DNA from: Parietaria judaica
Lineage: Eukaryota > Streptophyta > Magnoliopsida > Rosales > Urticaceae
Reading direction: 5' to 3'
Assembly: GCA_954871525.1 (NCBI GenBank)
Contig: OX940863.1
Span: forward strand, 2,332,001-2,396,000
DNA length: 64,000 nt
A model generated the notes under the pieces. That model was given only the letters and a program-made list of their open reading frames with translations. It searched no databases and was not told the origin of the DNA. The position numbers and the translations under genes are program-made. Numbering within the stretch: position 1 is the stretch's first letter; each line of letters opens with the position of its first letter. Shown piece by piece: positions 9,377-20,525 of this stretch.

Positions 9377-11886
9377 ATGTCGAGTTCCGATAACCGTTCT
9401 CGAGGCCGAAATGATCGCCGAGGAAAAGGACGTGCCGGTTCCGAAACCGGGTCGGTTAATAGTATCTCGCATCCAACTCCGCCGGTACAACAACAACAAA
9501 TACAACATACATATTATGGCGGTGTTTACCAACAAAATGCTCCGGGTTCCTCTAGTCTACCATCGCCACAAATTCAACCTCATGCCATGGTTCCGGTAAT
9601 TTATGGTCAACAATTTGGTGGTTTTACTAACTTGCTTCAAAATGCTACAGGAAATATTCCGGAATGGTCGAGCGAGCAAGAGGCGTACGATGCCCAAAAC
9701 CGAGAAGTTTCGGGATCGATGAACATGAACGACGGAAGAGACGACGATCCGAATTACGAAGGTCTTGAAGGCGGGGACGACGACGACGACGATGAGGACG
9801 ACGACGAAGAGGAGGACGACGTCGAAGAGGAGGACGAAATTCTTCCACCGCCGCCGCCGGTCCGAGCTCGTGGTCGGCCTCGTGGTTCTAGTCGGCCTCC
9901 TATTCCGCCGCCGGCAAACCCGCCACCGCCAAAACCGAGGAAGAGGAAGAACCTAACATCTCCGGTATGGCGAAATGACTTTTTCCCACTTTATATTCTT
10001 AATCCTACTGCAGGAAAGGAGGAAAGATTCGGAAAATGTCGAACTTGCGGAGAAATAAAGCCGGCCGATCCAAAAACTCAAGGCACATCGTACCTCCGAG
10101 ATCACGCCTTGCTATGCCGAAAGCGTAAGAAAGTTATAGGAAAGCTCTCGCTAGATTTATCATACGCGATGGTTTACCGATATCGTTTTCCGAGGGTGAT
10201 GGTTTGAACGAGTTTTTAGCATTCATCGCCCCGATAAACTACCGGTACGTCTCGCGTCATGTAACTAGAGAGACAATAATTCAATATTATGATGAACAAA
10301 GAGTTGAGCTAGACAAATTATTTCAACAAGCGTCGTACAAGTTTGCTTTAACATCGGATTGTTGGAAAGGTCACGCTAACGATGATTATATTTCCGTTGT
10401 AGCTCATTTTATTAACGATGATTGGAAATTAGAAAAGCGTATTTTAGGATTTAAACCCATGCATGTTAGGCATACCGGGGTTAACATTGCCGAGGCTATA
10501 TTGAATGTGTTGACATTTTGGAACCTTAGCAATAGGGTAGTTTCAATCACATTAGATAATGCTAGCCCCCACAACATTACCGTTGATGTGTTAAAGGATA
10601 GTCTTGACAATTTTAGGGCCGATTATTTCCATCAAAGATGTGCATGCCATATTATCAATTTGATAGTTCAAGCGGGGTTAAATATTATTTCGCCGAGCAT
10701 AGATAGAATTAGGAGTGCCATTATGTACATACGATCATCTACTATGCGCACGGAATCTTGGTTAGCATATTGCAGGGAATACCACAAAGCGGAGCGAGTG
10801 TTCTCCCCGGATATGCCTATCCGGTGGAACTCTACCTACTTGATGTTGGAGGCGGTCATACCGTACAAGGAGCTAGTGACGAACTGGATAAACGGACAAG
10901 AGTTCAGACACGTGGACGACTACCTCGACGAATCCGATTGGATGATGGCTATCCAATTCCAGGCTTTTCTATCCCTTTTTTACACTATTACCGTTACTTT
11001 ATCTCATGTTTACAAACCCACATCTCATTTAGCTTTAGCTTGCATTTTTGATATTATTGTTCATTTTGATAAAGCAAAACAAAACCCTTTATTTGCAAAT
11101 GTTTTGACACCGATGATTGAAAAATTTAGGGTTTATTGGAAACATATTCCATTTTTGTTTTGCGCGGCTATTATCATAGATCCTACACTAAAGCTCGGTA
11201 AATTGCAGGCGATCTTGGCTATGATGCAACAATTGACGGGAGATCCATACCTTGACGAAGACTATCCCGACGCGGAATTGAAGATGAGGCTTCTTTACAA
11301 GGAGTACGAGACGAAGTATTACGACGACATGGAGCAAGAAGGAGACACGGAACACGTCCCGACGCCGCCCCCGAGCAACGCACCCGGAGCGCCCTATGTT
11401 TCGACGCATCGGGTGTTTTACAACCTAACTCATACCGGCGGGCACGGAGGATCATCAACGGTTTCAAGTCCGGCGTCAACGTCACAACATAGCGGGAGTT
11501 CCGGAGGTCGTCGTCCCCGAAGAACAAACCGCCGAAGAATCAACGAGTACGACGTCTTTTGCAACCTTCCACCGGCACCGTGTCCCGACGAAGGCCTCGA
11601 CATACTTGAATGGTGGCGCGTAAATCGTCTTGAGTACCCGGTTTTATCATTGGTGGCTCGCGACATCCTCACCGTTCCGGTCTCCACGGTGTCATCGGAA
11701 GCGGCTTTCTCATTGGCGGGACGCCTATTGGAGGCTCGACGCAAGTCAACGAAGGCGTTTTTGGTCGAAATCCTTATGCTTTCCAAGGATTGGATTTTGG
11801 CCGAAAAGCGAACGCAAGATAATCAAATGGTAGACAACGAGTTGTTAGACTATTTCAACGAGCTTAATGTGGCAAACCCGGAGTAA
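9377..11886 (+). pseudogene. hAT transposase (BED finger, RNase H fold, hAT dimerisation), one frameshift
   Basis: Two overlapping reading frames make one transposase. The first (9377-10207) has a Gln/Pro-rich start, an Asp/Glu-rich stretch and a BED-type zinc finger at about residues 194-252 (CRTCGE...LRDHALLC). The second (10204-11886) has the RNase H-like core with the TLDNAS motif, the RCACHIINLIV motif, IRWNSTYLML, and the C-terminal dimerisation region (DILEWWR...VSTVSSEAAFSLAGR). The sequence between about 10129 and 10203 encodes the expected linker ALARFIIRDGLPISF only in the second frame. That frame has TAA at 10126, so a one-base indel lies near 10129-10144. Without it the protein would be about 835 residues, similar to RICESLEEPER/Ac-like proteins. 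A sequencing error is possible; a 15-base intron is not. Confidence 0.9.
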
Positions 11887-12303
11887 TCGGTTTGTACTTT
11901 GTAATTTTATGACATTTGTATTTGCTTTATTTTATAATATAAATAAAAACCTTAGGGCGCTCTTTCCTCGCCCGAGCCGCACCCTTTTGGGGGACTTGGA
12001 GAGGTTTTAACGAGGCCCGTTATTTATATATCTCTATGTTTATATCCTACATGAAATTTGAAATTTGAATCTCAAAACCGTAAAAACCGTAAACTATAAT
12101 TTGAATTTCGAACTCTAAACTCGTGTACAAGAACTCTACAACATTTTTTTTAAATAAAAGGACTATAACGCAATTTTTAAAAAAATATATTTAAAAAAAA
12201 CACGGAGTCGGATTAATCCGGGTCCGAGAAAATCCGGACTCGGATAAATCCGACTCCGACAAAAAAAAATAAAAAAATAGAGGGCACGGATATCCGTGCC
12301 CTC

Positions 12304-12320
12304 CCACATTTGCAGGATTA
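12304..12320 (-). repeat. Right terminal inverted repeat of the hAT element
   Basis: Inverse copy of the left terminus. It directly precedes the second GTATTATG copy at 12321-12328. Confidence 0.9.
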
Positions 12321-12328
12321 GTATTATG

Positions 12329-13004
12329 ACGTATTAAAAGGGGAAGATCCCACAAGTCCAAAGCCGTAATTCCGACCCATACAAGTGGCCTTTTTGGTCA
12401 AACTACACAACTGTATTTTTTCCAACCAAGTTCTAACTAATTACCCATCCTAAAAAAAAAAAAAAAAGTTATAATTACCCATAAAAATAAATTAATAACT
12501 GATACATCATATATAGTATACTATAGAGAGAGAAGAAGAAGATGAAGAAGGAAGAAACGAATGGACATGAATCTGGATATATATCTCTCTAACCCATATC
12601 TGTCTCTTTCGACGAGGCTGCGTTGAATTTCTAGACAGAGAAACTCTCCAGTCATCTTCCCAGATTCATACTTACATACATAGATAGATATAGCTTACAG
12701 ATACAACGCGTAATCCCCAATTCAATAAATATTAAAGTTTCAGAGAATTCATCCATTTCTCTGCCTTTGAAGATTCAAACACCAAACCAGAGCCAGAGGA
12801 AGAGGACGAAGATTCAAAAGGGTGACAAAACATACAAACGTAAGACTTTTTTGTTTTTGTTTTTGGGTTCTGTTCGCGTTATTGCAATTTCTCAGAAAGT
12901 TGATTTTTTTTTTCTTCGTGTTGTTGCTGCTTTAGATCTGTTTGTGCGAAGATCGATTAGGGTTTGGCTTGGAATTTCGTGTTTCGGGAATTTGGGATTG
13001 GTTT
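12329..13004. other. Upstream region and leader of the U-box gene
   Basis: Between the hAT element and the PUB17-type start codon. A TA/GA-rich stretch (12505-12550) may hold the core promoter. GTAAGA at 12840 and TTGCTGCTTTAG ending at 12935 would bound a 96-base leader intron; this is inferred from splice signals only. Confidence 0.4.
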
Positions 13005-15152
13005 ATGGCTTCGGCGGCGATATTTTCGTCTCTGCGGCGGCGGAGATCGCCGTCTCTGGAGGCGTTTCTGGCTCCGGTCGACCTCACCGACGTGGCGCTC
13101 GTGCAAACGCTGGCGTCGTTGACCGCCGAGTTCGTCTCGTCGTTCTCCGACAAGTCGTTTTTCTTCCAGAGGAAAAATTCGAGGTCTCTGGTGAGGAAAA
13201 TGGAGGTCTTCCTCATCTTCCTGGAGTGCGTGAGCGATTCCGGTCAGGTTTTGCCGTGGACGGCCGTGCTTTGCATGAAGGAGCTCTACTTGCTCTTGTT
13301 TCGCTCCCGGATGTTGCTCGATTACTGCGCTCAGTCGAGCAAGCTCTGGCTTCTGCTCCAGAACCACACGATTTCCGGCCATTTCCATGATTTGAACCAG
13401 GATATCTCGATGCTCCTCGACGTTTTCCCGATGGAGGATGTTGAATTGGGCGAAGAGGTGAGGGAACAGGTTGAGCTCCTCCGAAGGCAGGCGAGGAGGT
13501 CGAGGCTGATTATCGATGAAGACGACGACGCACTGCGGATCAAGCTGTTCTCGTTCCTCGACGAGTTTGAGAGTGGGACGGTGCCGGATTCCTCTCCATT
13601 GCGATCGTTCTTTGTACATAAGTTACGGATTGGGAACGCAAAGAGCTGCAGAAACGAAATCGAGTATTTGGAGGAGCAGATTGTTAATCACGACGGCGAT
13701 ATCGAGCCGACAGTCGGAGTTCTTAACGGGTTTGTGGCGCTTACAAGGTACTGCAGATTTCTGCTTTTCGGGTTTGAGGAAGATGAAGCTGAACTGGGGA
13801 GAGGGAGTTTGAAACGGCCAAGGAAGGGTTTGATCTCTCAAGAGATCGCAGAGACGTTTATAACGGTTCCCAAGGATTTTTGCTGCCCGATATCACTGGA
13901 TTTGCTGCGAGACCCGGTGATCATCTCGACGGGTCAGACCTACGAGCGGAGCTCCATATCCCGGTGGATGGAAGAAGGTAACTCTACTTGTCCTAAGACA
14001 GGGCAAATGCTAACCAACAACCGCCTTATGCCCAATCTAGCTTTGAGGAGTCTGATCACGCAGTGGTCTAATGCTCACGGAATTCCTTACGACCCACCGG
14101 AGTGTTTCGATGTCTCTGCCGACAGCTTTCCGGCGGCCTCCCCCACTAAAGCCACTCTCGAAGCCAATAGAGCCACCGCGACTCTTCTAATCCAACAGCT
14201 GGCTAGTGGATCGCCGGTTGCGAAAACCGTTGCCGCTCGTGAAATCCGTCTGTTGGCTAAAATCGGGAGAGAAAACCGCGCTTTCATCGCCGAAGCCGGT
14301 GCGATCCCCCATCTCCGTACGATACTCTTGTCCTCAAACCCCGTCGCGCAGGAGAACTCCGTCACTGCTATGCTCAATCTCTCCATATATGACAAGAACA
14401 AAAGCCGGATCATAAACGAAGAAGGGTGCTTGAAATCCATCGTCCAAGTTCTTCAATACGGGCACACCATCGAGGCGCGAGAGAATGCTGCAGCGACGCT
14501 GTTCAGCCTCTCTGCAGTTCACGACTACAAGAAGAGAATCGCCGAAGAGAAAGGAGCGATCGAAGCCTTGGCCGAACTTTTGAGAAACGGCACTCCCAGA
14601 GGGAAGAAAGACGCTGTAACGGCGTTATTTAATCTGTCAACTCACACAGAGAATTGCTCGAGAATGATCGACGCCCGAGCCGTGACGGCTCTCGTCACAG
14701 CCTTGGGGACCGAAGGGGTTGCAGAGGAATCTGCTGGCGCGTTGGCATTGATAGTTCGGCAGCCCGTCGGAGCGGAAGCCGTGGGGAGTGAGGAATCCGC
14801 CGTGGCAAGGCTCACCGGAATGATGCGATGCGGGACTCCAAAGGGAAAAGAGAACGCTGTCGCAGCGCTGCTCGAGCTCTGCCGGAGCGGAAGTCTTGCC
14901 ACGAAGGAAAAGGTCGTGAAGGCTCCGGCGTTAGCCAATCTGCTTCAGACCTTGCTGTTCACGGGGACGAAGCGAGCGAGGAGAAAGGCAGCATCGCTTG
15001 CCAGGGAGTTCCAGCGGTGCGAGAGCGCGTTCGTGCATTTTGGCGGCCTCGGCGTTGGCTACGCTTTCGCCGGCAATTCTGCTGTGAACCGGGATTCCGG
15101 GTTCGCCGGCGAAGTCTCGGTGCAGATGTCTATCTCGGTCCCTGTTTTGTAG
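13005..15152 (+). CDS. PUB17: U-box/ARM-repeat E3 ubiquitin ligase, PUB17 type
   Basis: A single-exon gene of 715 residues. The start MASAAIFSSLRRRRSPSLEA is the conserved N-terminus of Arabidopsis PUB17 and tobacco ACRE276, so it was preferred over an in-frame ATG 63 bases upstream. Residues 1 to about 270 are the helical U-box N-terminal domain. The U-box is at about 287-360 (VPKDFCCPISLDLLRDPVI ... STCPKTGQ). Armadillo repeats follow at about 395-670 (IPHLRTILLSSNPVAQENSVTAML-type units). In the family the U-box recruits E2 enzymes and the protein is a positive regulator of hypersensitive cell death and defence triggered by immune receptors. No truncation or missing U-box core residue is visible. 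Coding GC is much higher than in the flanks, as for the other host genes here. Confidence 0.95.
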   Translation: MASAAIFSSLRRRRSPSLEAFLAPVDLTDVALVQTLASLTAEFVSSFSDKSFFFQRKNSRSLVRKMEVFLIFLECVSDSGQVLPWTAVLCMKELYLLLFRSRMLLDYCAQSSKLWLLLQNHTISGHFHDLNQDISMLLDVFPMEDVELGEEVREQVELLRRQARRSRLIIDEDDDALRIKLFSFLDEFESGTVPDSSPLRSFFVHKLRIGNAKSCRNEIEYLEEQIVNHDGDIEPTVGVLNGFVALTRYCRFLLFGFEEDEAELGRGSLKRPRKGLISQEIAETFITVPKDFCCPISLDLLRDPVIISTGQTYERSSISRWMEEGNSTCPKTGQMLTNNRLMPNLALRSLITQWSNAHGIPYDPPECFDVSADSFPAASPTKATLEANRATATLLIQQLASGSPVAKTVAAREIRLLAKIGRENRAFIAEAGAIPHLRTILLSSNPVAQENSVTAMLNLSIYDKNKSRIINEEGCLKSIVQVLQYGHTIEARENAAATLFSLSAVHDYKKRIAEEKGAIEALAELLRNGTPRGKKDAVTALFNLSTHTENCSRMIDARAVTALVTALGTEGVAEESAGALALIVRQPVGAEAVGSEESAVARLTGMMRCGTPKGKENAVAALLELCRSGSLATKEKVVKAPALANLLQTLLFTGTKRARRKAASLAREFQRCESAFVHFGGLGVGYAFAGNSAVNRDSGFAGEVSVQMSISVPVL

Positions 15153-16326
15153 CGTGTATGTATGATGTGCCCATTTTTGTTGGAAATATGTGAAAAGGAA
15201 ATTCTTTCATTGAGATTCTAATGTGATCAAAGGAAGTTATAGCAAATTACCATATTTCACGTGCCTCTAATTCATTTAATTGAGAATATGTAATATGTAT
15301 GTTTTTACATCATAAAAAATGGATCGAAACTCGTAACGGAACCAAGTTACGAATCTCGGGATTGCGGATCAGCTTTGGAAGGCAAATTATGAATAACTGA
15401 ACGTAAATTTTTAAAAATAGAGCTTTGCGATTTCAAAGTTATCACGGGCGGACGCATATACAGATCTAATTCCCGTAGAATAAACGAAACAACGACCAAA
15501 ACTCATTCAAATGATTTTTTTTTTCCAACCGCGTGATACGTAGTCCCGGGAATTCGTACAAATTAATCCTATTTTTCGCAATAGAGTGTGAAGTGTTTGT
15601 TGATTTTCTTTGAAGACTAATAATGCTTGATTTGCTGTATCATTACTGCGAGAAAGACTAAGGAATTTGATGAATGAGAACGTGAACATGCAATTTTCTT
15701 GTAAAACTTGGTGGCAGTTTACCTTTTCAAAGATGCAAAGGACCGACAATGCAAATTAGTCAAGAGTCTGATTCTTACTTCCGAGTCTACACGTCCTTAA
15801 ACAAATGTTTTTCTATCTTTGAAAATCATGGGCATGTCACGTTGTTTTTCGACTAACAACCACTTTGATTTTTGGTGTAAAGAGTATTTGGCGGCGTAAA
15901 TACTTGAGTTTTAACGACTAGGCACTTACATATGCCACTTTACCGTAAAAATCTTTAATTTTACATATTTGAAACTCAATACGTATCTTCTCTTAAAACA
16001 ATTTTTTTAGGGAAATTAGTGGTTAAATACCATGAGGTACCTCGTAGTGCACAACATATTCACAATATCATTTTGTCGTGGTAAAAGTTTCAAAATTTAG
16101 AACGTTGTCATTTTTACCGCAAATTTTTCATTTTCTTTGTTGGTGAACAAAACTAGTGGTTGAATATGAGTGAATGTGACGTGACCCAAAATTATTTTTC
16201 TTTGGTTCATTCAATTGCTTTAGAATCTTCTCATTGTTTTCATTTTCAACTTGAATATCCAACCAATAAATCTTGTAAATTTCATTTTTAGTAGTACTGT
16301 ATTTGTCACACATGTATTAAAGGTAT

Positions 16327-16359
<33 letters not shown>

Positions 16360-16542
16360 TTTTAATGAAAACCCACTTTGAGAGGCAGAATATTAATTGC
16401 CATTGGGGATTTTCGTACTGGAGTTATGGTGGTGGGACATGGGATTTCACAAATCACAAGCCATGCATGTTGCTCGTTAGTGGGTCAATAATATCCTAAA
16501 TCAATTTATTAGTGGAAGACATATTATTGTGTAATAGGTTGA

Positions 16543-16582
<40 letters not shown>

Positions 16583-16875
16583 ATAATGTGGTTGATGAGC
16601 TTCATTCAACAAATGCCAATTGATTATGCACTCTTAAATTATGGTTCTTTATTATGCCCATGCTTCAATTTTCTTAATTTTTAAACAATGGTCCAATGAA
16701 AAACAGATAAAACAAAACTTAATTAACTCAGTAATTATATAAGATACGAAATTATTATGAGTCTCGATTCTTACTTTGTGTTCTTTGGGTGCCAACGTAG
16801 TTGGTATTCAAATTCACTCAGCAAGATTTTGAACCTCCATCTTTAACTAAAAAAAATATAAGATATGAAATTATT
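15153..16875. other. Spacer between the U-box and DUF7705-type genes
   Basis: AT-rich, with (TTTA)n at 16329-16362 and an (AT)n tract at 16548-16580. It should contain the 3' ends of both neighbouring genes, which converge. No further gene seen. Confidence 0.5.
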
Positions 16876-19800
16876 TTATGGGTTAGGTAAAATTATGTCA
16901 AAATCAGTGACGGTCCACTCGGCAAGTTGATGGTGGTCTCTGAAGATCTCAGTTCCTAAATTCACTGAGCTCCATTGCCTCTTTGCCGGTGGAGTCCCTG
17001 GGTCCTGAGATGAGACAACATAAGATAATTTATTAATTTGTCTTGATCAGTATTAACTTGGGCGATTAATTATGTCATTTATCAAAGAAAAATTAGCCAA
17101 AATAATCAACTCAATAGTGATGTGTTGAAAAACGTGTCAGTTTATTAGGTCTTATCTGGAACCCCTTAAAAAAAAGATTTGGCACCCATGAACTGTTTTT
17201 TTTTTTTTTTTTTTTACATATATTTAACTACATATCTTTGTGGTTGCTAGGATAGCCTAGTGGTAATTCCACACTACCTCCAAAGTGGAGGTCGTGGGTT
17301 CGATCCCCGCTGCATGCCGTGGGTTCGATCCCCACATGCAGCAAAACTGCATTAAAAAAAAAAACTACATATCTTTCATGCATTCTATATATCAGTTACA
17401 AAATGAGCAAGAATACCTTTCATACTAGTTATTTAATTTTTAAGTATTTTTTTCTTCACTAAAATTTTGAACTTTTCCCAAGCTTATACAAGTTCAAATA
17501 TTCAATTATTCAACCGCTAGTTTCATCGACAAATCTACGCATATAACTCTCGCCATTTATTAGGGCTAATAAAAATGTGGCCATAGTTCCGGGATTCCCG
17601 GCCTGGTCCCGACCAAATTTGGGTCCAAAACCGAGCTTTTTGCCTATTGATCTCTAATTAGATTAGCACTATAAATTATGGTTTTTGATCTTTGGTTTGG
17701 TTTTCGAATTTAGAATATGATTATTAATTATTTAATAAGATACATTTATTCATTTTTTAAATTAATTGAAAAAAAGAAATTTAGAAATCCCGGTCAAAAA
17801 ATTGCGAAAATCCCGATCCGAGTTCACCTATATGAGCACTAATTCTTAAACGACTGATAGTGAATGCACTAACTAATCACCTTGTATATCCATCCACACA
17901 TACTATATATATGTATATAATATAACTATTATATATATTTATATATATGTAAATTATAGTACCTGATAAAAGTAAAGCGAGTGCGACAATCTCCCAGTAT
18001 CAAGCTCCCATGTCCTGGGATCACCGACCCAACCTTCTCCTTTCTTCGCAGGATACCCGTAATCACCCCAAACCTGGTGAGGCAGGATCTGCAGGATCTC
18101 CTGGGGCTGCGGGTTACTGTACGGATCGCACATGCTGTACGGCTCCTCTGTGTGTCGGGCGTTCCCGGGTGAGCAGTAGAGGTGGTAGGCCGTGTAGGGG
18201 AACCGGGCCGTGTCGTTGCGCAGCGCCACGGAGCCGTTGGGGAAGATGTGGTGCGGCGGGCAGAGCGCAGGCTTCTCGGGGCGGCACCAAGCGGACGCAG
18301 CCGGGTTGATGATCATCTCGCTGTAGCGGGTGACATCGGAGGTGACGTCGCCGTCACAGGGGTTGCCGTTGTTTTTCCAGCAGCCGCCGATGTCGGTGAG
18401 GTAGAATTGGCTATTCGGGCCGCCGCCGCGGATCACGTTTAGGGTTACGCGTACTTTGAAGTTTGGTGATTCCGGGATCTGCATGCACGCATGCATGCTT
18501 TTAAATAAGCTATACCTATACGTACTGACTGTATGATTAATTAAACCTCAGCTATATGTAATATGTATATTACTATGTTACAAAATTTGCAAGGCAAAAT
18601 ATTTTAACAAATTAATTAGTAAAGAGTTTTTCTTATATATTTTGACAAAATTATACACTATACATCATGCCAAAAACATCGACACGTATATTTAATATCA
18701 ATTTTTTTATTTTTTTTTATATTTTTCTTTGTATATTCTGCTTATATTTATTTTCAAAATTCCAAAATTACCCGTTATTGACAAACTTAGTTCAAATTTT
18801 TCGGCAACTTACTCGTTGAAGGTACATTTTAGCTGTTTTGAGAAGTCGATAACATTTTTCGGCCAAAAATAACTCTCGAAGGTATAGAAAAGCCAAATTT
18901 TAAAAAAAATATTTATGGTATATGTATGCATATATTAATTTATTTATTTATATATAGGGATAATTGTGATAAAAGTACTTACACGTTAATCATTTGAAGT
19001 AACACGAACTCAAAGTTAAAAAAATGGTAAAAGTACTTAAAGTTAATGAAAAAATAATGCAAAGTACCTAAAGTTTATATACTTACAATTTTGGACATTC
19101 CCCTAGTGGGGTAATGGTACCCCCCAGAGAAGCCATGAGTGGCATCAGACCTCAAGTAAAGCATCAACCATGGATACTTCCTCGAAGTCCTCAACACATG
19201 ATGAAACACCCAACTCCCCTTCCCAATCTCCTTCTGCCACGTCACGCTATGGTATGACCCATTTCCCGCCATCGATCTCGACGCTCCACCGTCATCATCA
19301 CCACCGTCCAAATCCCAAGTCCCATAAAACCTACCCTTAAGCGAATTCATACTCGGACCACCCAGCTGCGTGTAGTCGTGGTGGATCGAGGGCTGGTTCA
19401 TGCAGCCGCGTCCGAAGCAAGGGAAACCCTCGTCAGGCCCGAAGGGCCCCACTTTGACACCATTTTTGGGGCACTTGGCGGCGAGGGTGTCCATGTTGCC
19501 GCTCTTGAGCATGACCATCCAGAAGTGCCACGGGCTGGGGCGGTCTTCGACTTGGCATTTGAGGGCTAAGTAGAGCTCCTTATGTGGCGCGTAGAGGTCC
19601 GGGTCGAATAGGGCTTGTGGGGCGAGCCCTAGGAAAGGCTCGCCTGCCCTTAGCTTGTTGTCGTCGGGGGTCACTCGGTGGACCAACATGTATGGGAGCT
19701 TGCTGCAAAGCGAGCAGTTCGTTTCTGCATCAAATCATAGTGCTCCAAGTGTTACGTGATACTATATATTTAGCTTAATTAAGGCATTGATATCATTATA

Positions 19801-20525
19801 TTGTAATTTTTACAATTTGTTTATGATCATATACTACTTAACATGTGTCAAGCTTGAAGGATTGAAAAAAAAAATCAGGAATCTGTATTTCAGTTTTGAG
19901 AGAAACTAGAATATTATTGGATGAAAAAAAAATATAAGGAATTGGTATTTACGCTTTTAAGAGCCGGGACAGGTCGGTTTAATTTAATAAACCTAAACTG
20001 GTTATACCGCGCACGATTTATAAGACAAAAAATTTATAAGAATATAGAGCTAGTAAACATGGGTTGATTAATTTAAAGCATAAATCGACAAAAATATCGG
20101 GTTTTACGAGTTACTAGTTCAAAATTGATAAATGGTAGTTTTTTTTTTCTTTTTTCTTTTCTATTGATCGCAATCCCAATATATCTAAAAAAATCTTTTC
20201 GTTCTGGTTTCATCCCTACTTAATGTGCTTAGGGTTCCAGAAACAAAGAAAAATAAATGGGGTAAGGATATTCACCTTTTGAAAGTGTAGAAGCAGGGTA
20301 TATGTCGAAGCAATCGGCGTGCCTCGGACTTCCTGTGTGAGCTTCTTCTCCGACCTCGTTGCACTGATTCCATGACTCTATCGCCACTCTCAGATTGTCC
20401 CGTCTCATCCCCGGATCTCCAATCGCCGATATGTACCTTTCATTCCGGCCATCTGCTCTCGCAGACAGCAAAATTCCGTCGAAGAAAAGCACAAGAAGAA
20501 AGACAAATAAAGGAGAGATGCTCAT
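16876..20525 (-). CDS. Secreted DUF7705-type protein, four exons
   Basis: Exons (minus strand): 20525-20276, 19724-19087, 18478-17963 and 17004-16876; introns are GT-AG and phases 1, 0, 0 match. The product is 510 residues. A signal peptide (MSISPLFVFLLVLFF...SARA, about 1-24) is followed by the conserved GMRRDNLRVAIESWNQCNEV block. A Cys-rich, Trp-rich body follows (HFWMVMLKSGNMDTLAAKCP, GGCWKNNGNPCDGDVTSDVT), and the end is DPGTPPAKRQWSSVNLGTEI...EWTVTDFDIIL. This matches an uncharacterised plant family annotated as DUF7705. The function is unknown; it is likely exported or cell-wall associated. The last exon encodes only 42 residues and was found by looking for the family's C-terminus past a donor at 17962. 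Intron 3 contains a SINE. A TATATAA at about 20545 lies very close to the start codon. Confidence 0.88.
17240..17362 (+). mobile_element. tRNA-derived SINE in intron 3 of the DUF7705-type gene
   Basis: The element begins gtggttgctaggatagcc, has A-box TAGCCTAGTGG and B-box GGGTTCGATCCCC, and ends in an A-tail. A perfect 14-bp target duplication AACTACATATCTTT flanks it (17226-17239 and 17363-17376). The B-box region CGTGGGTTCGATCCCC is present twice (about 17292 and 17318), unlike the copy at 3533-3628. It lies antisense to the host gene. Confidence 0.92.
17575..17835. repeat. Possible decayed MITE in intron 3
   Basis: GGGATTCCCGGCCTGGTCCCGACC on the left and CCCGGTCAAAA...CCCGATCC on the right resemble the GC-rich, inversely oriented ends of the hAT MITEs elsewhere in the window. 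No target duplication was identified. Confidence 0.3.

Larger units (their letters stand above)
8856..12320 (+). mobile_element. 3.5-kb hAT transposon with frameshifted transposase
   Basis: The ends are inverted repeats: TAATCCTGCGAATATGG on the left, and TAATCCTGCAAATGTGG when the right end is read in reverse. A perfect 8-bp target duplication GTATTATG lies at 8848-8855 and 12321-12328. Both subterminal regions contain palindromic GGAGGGTCGGATCC-type and CGGAGTCGGATTAATCCG-type repeats in opposite orientation, likely transposase-binding regions. Between them lies a BED-finger hAT transposase reading frame broken once. Perfect target duplications and a nearly complete coding region suggest recent insertion. 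Confidence 0.93.

Noticed and set aside
12767..13390. 207-residue protein at the start of the U-box gene
   Set aside because: Frame shadow over the leader and N-terminal coding region of the PUB17-type gene.
17245..17335. tRNA gene
   Set aside because: A- and B-boxes are present, but there is no cloverleaf with paired acceptor ends, and the unit has an A-tail and a 14-bp target duplication, so it is a SINE.
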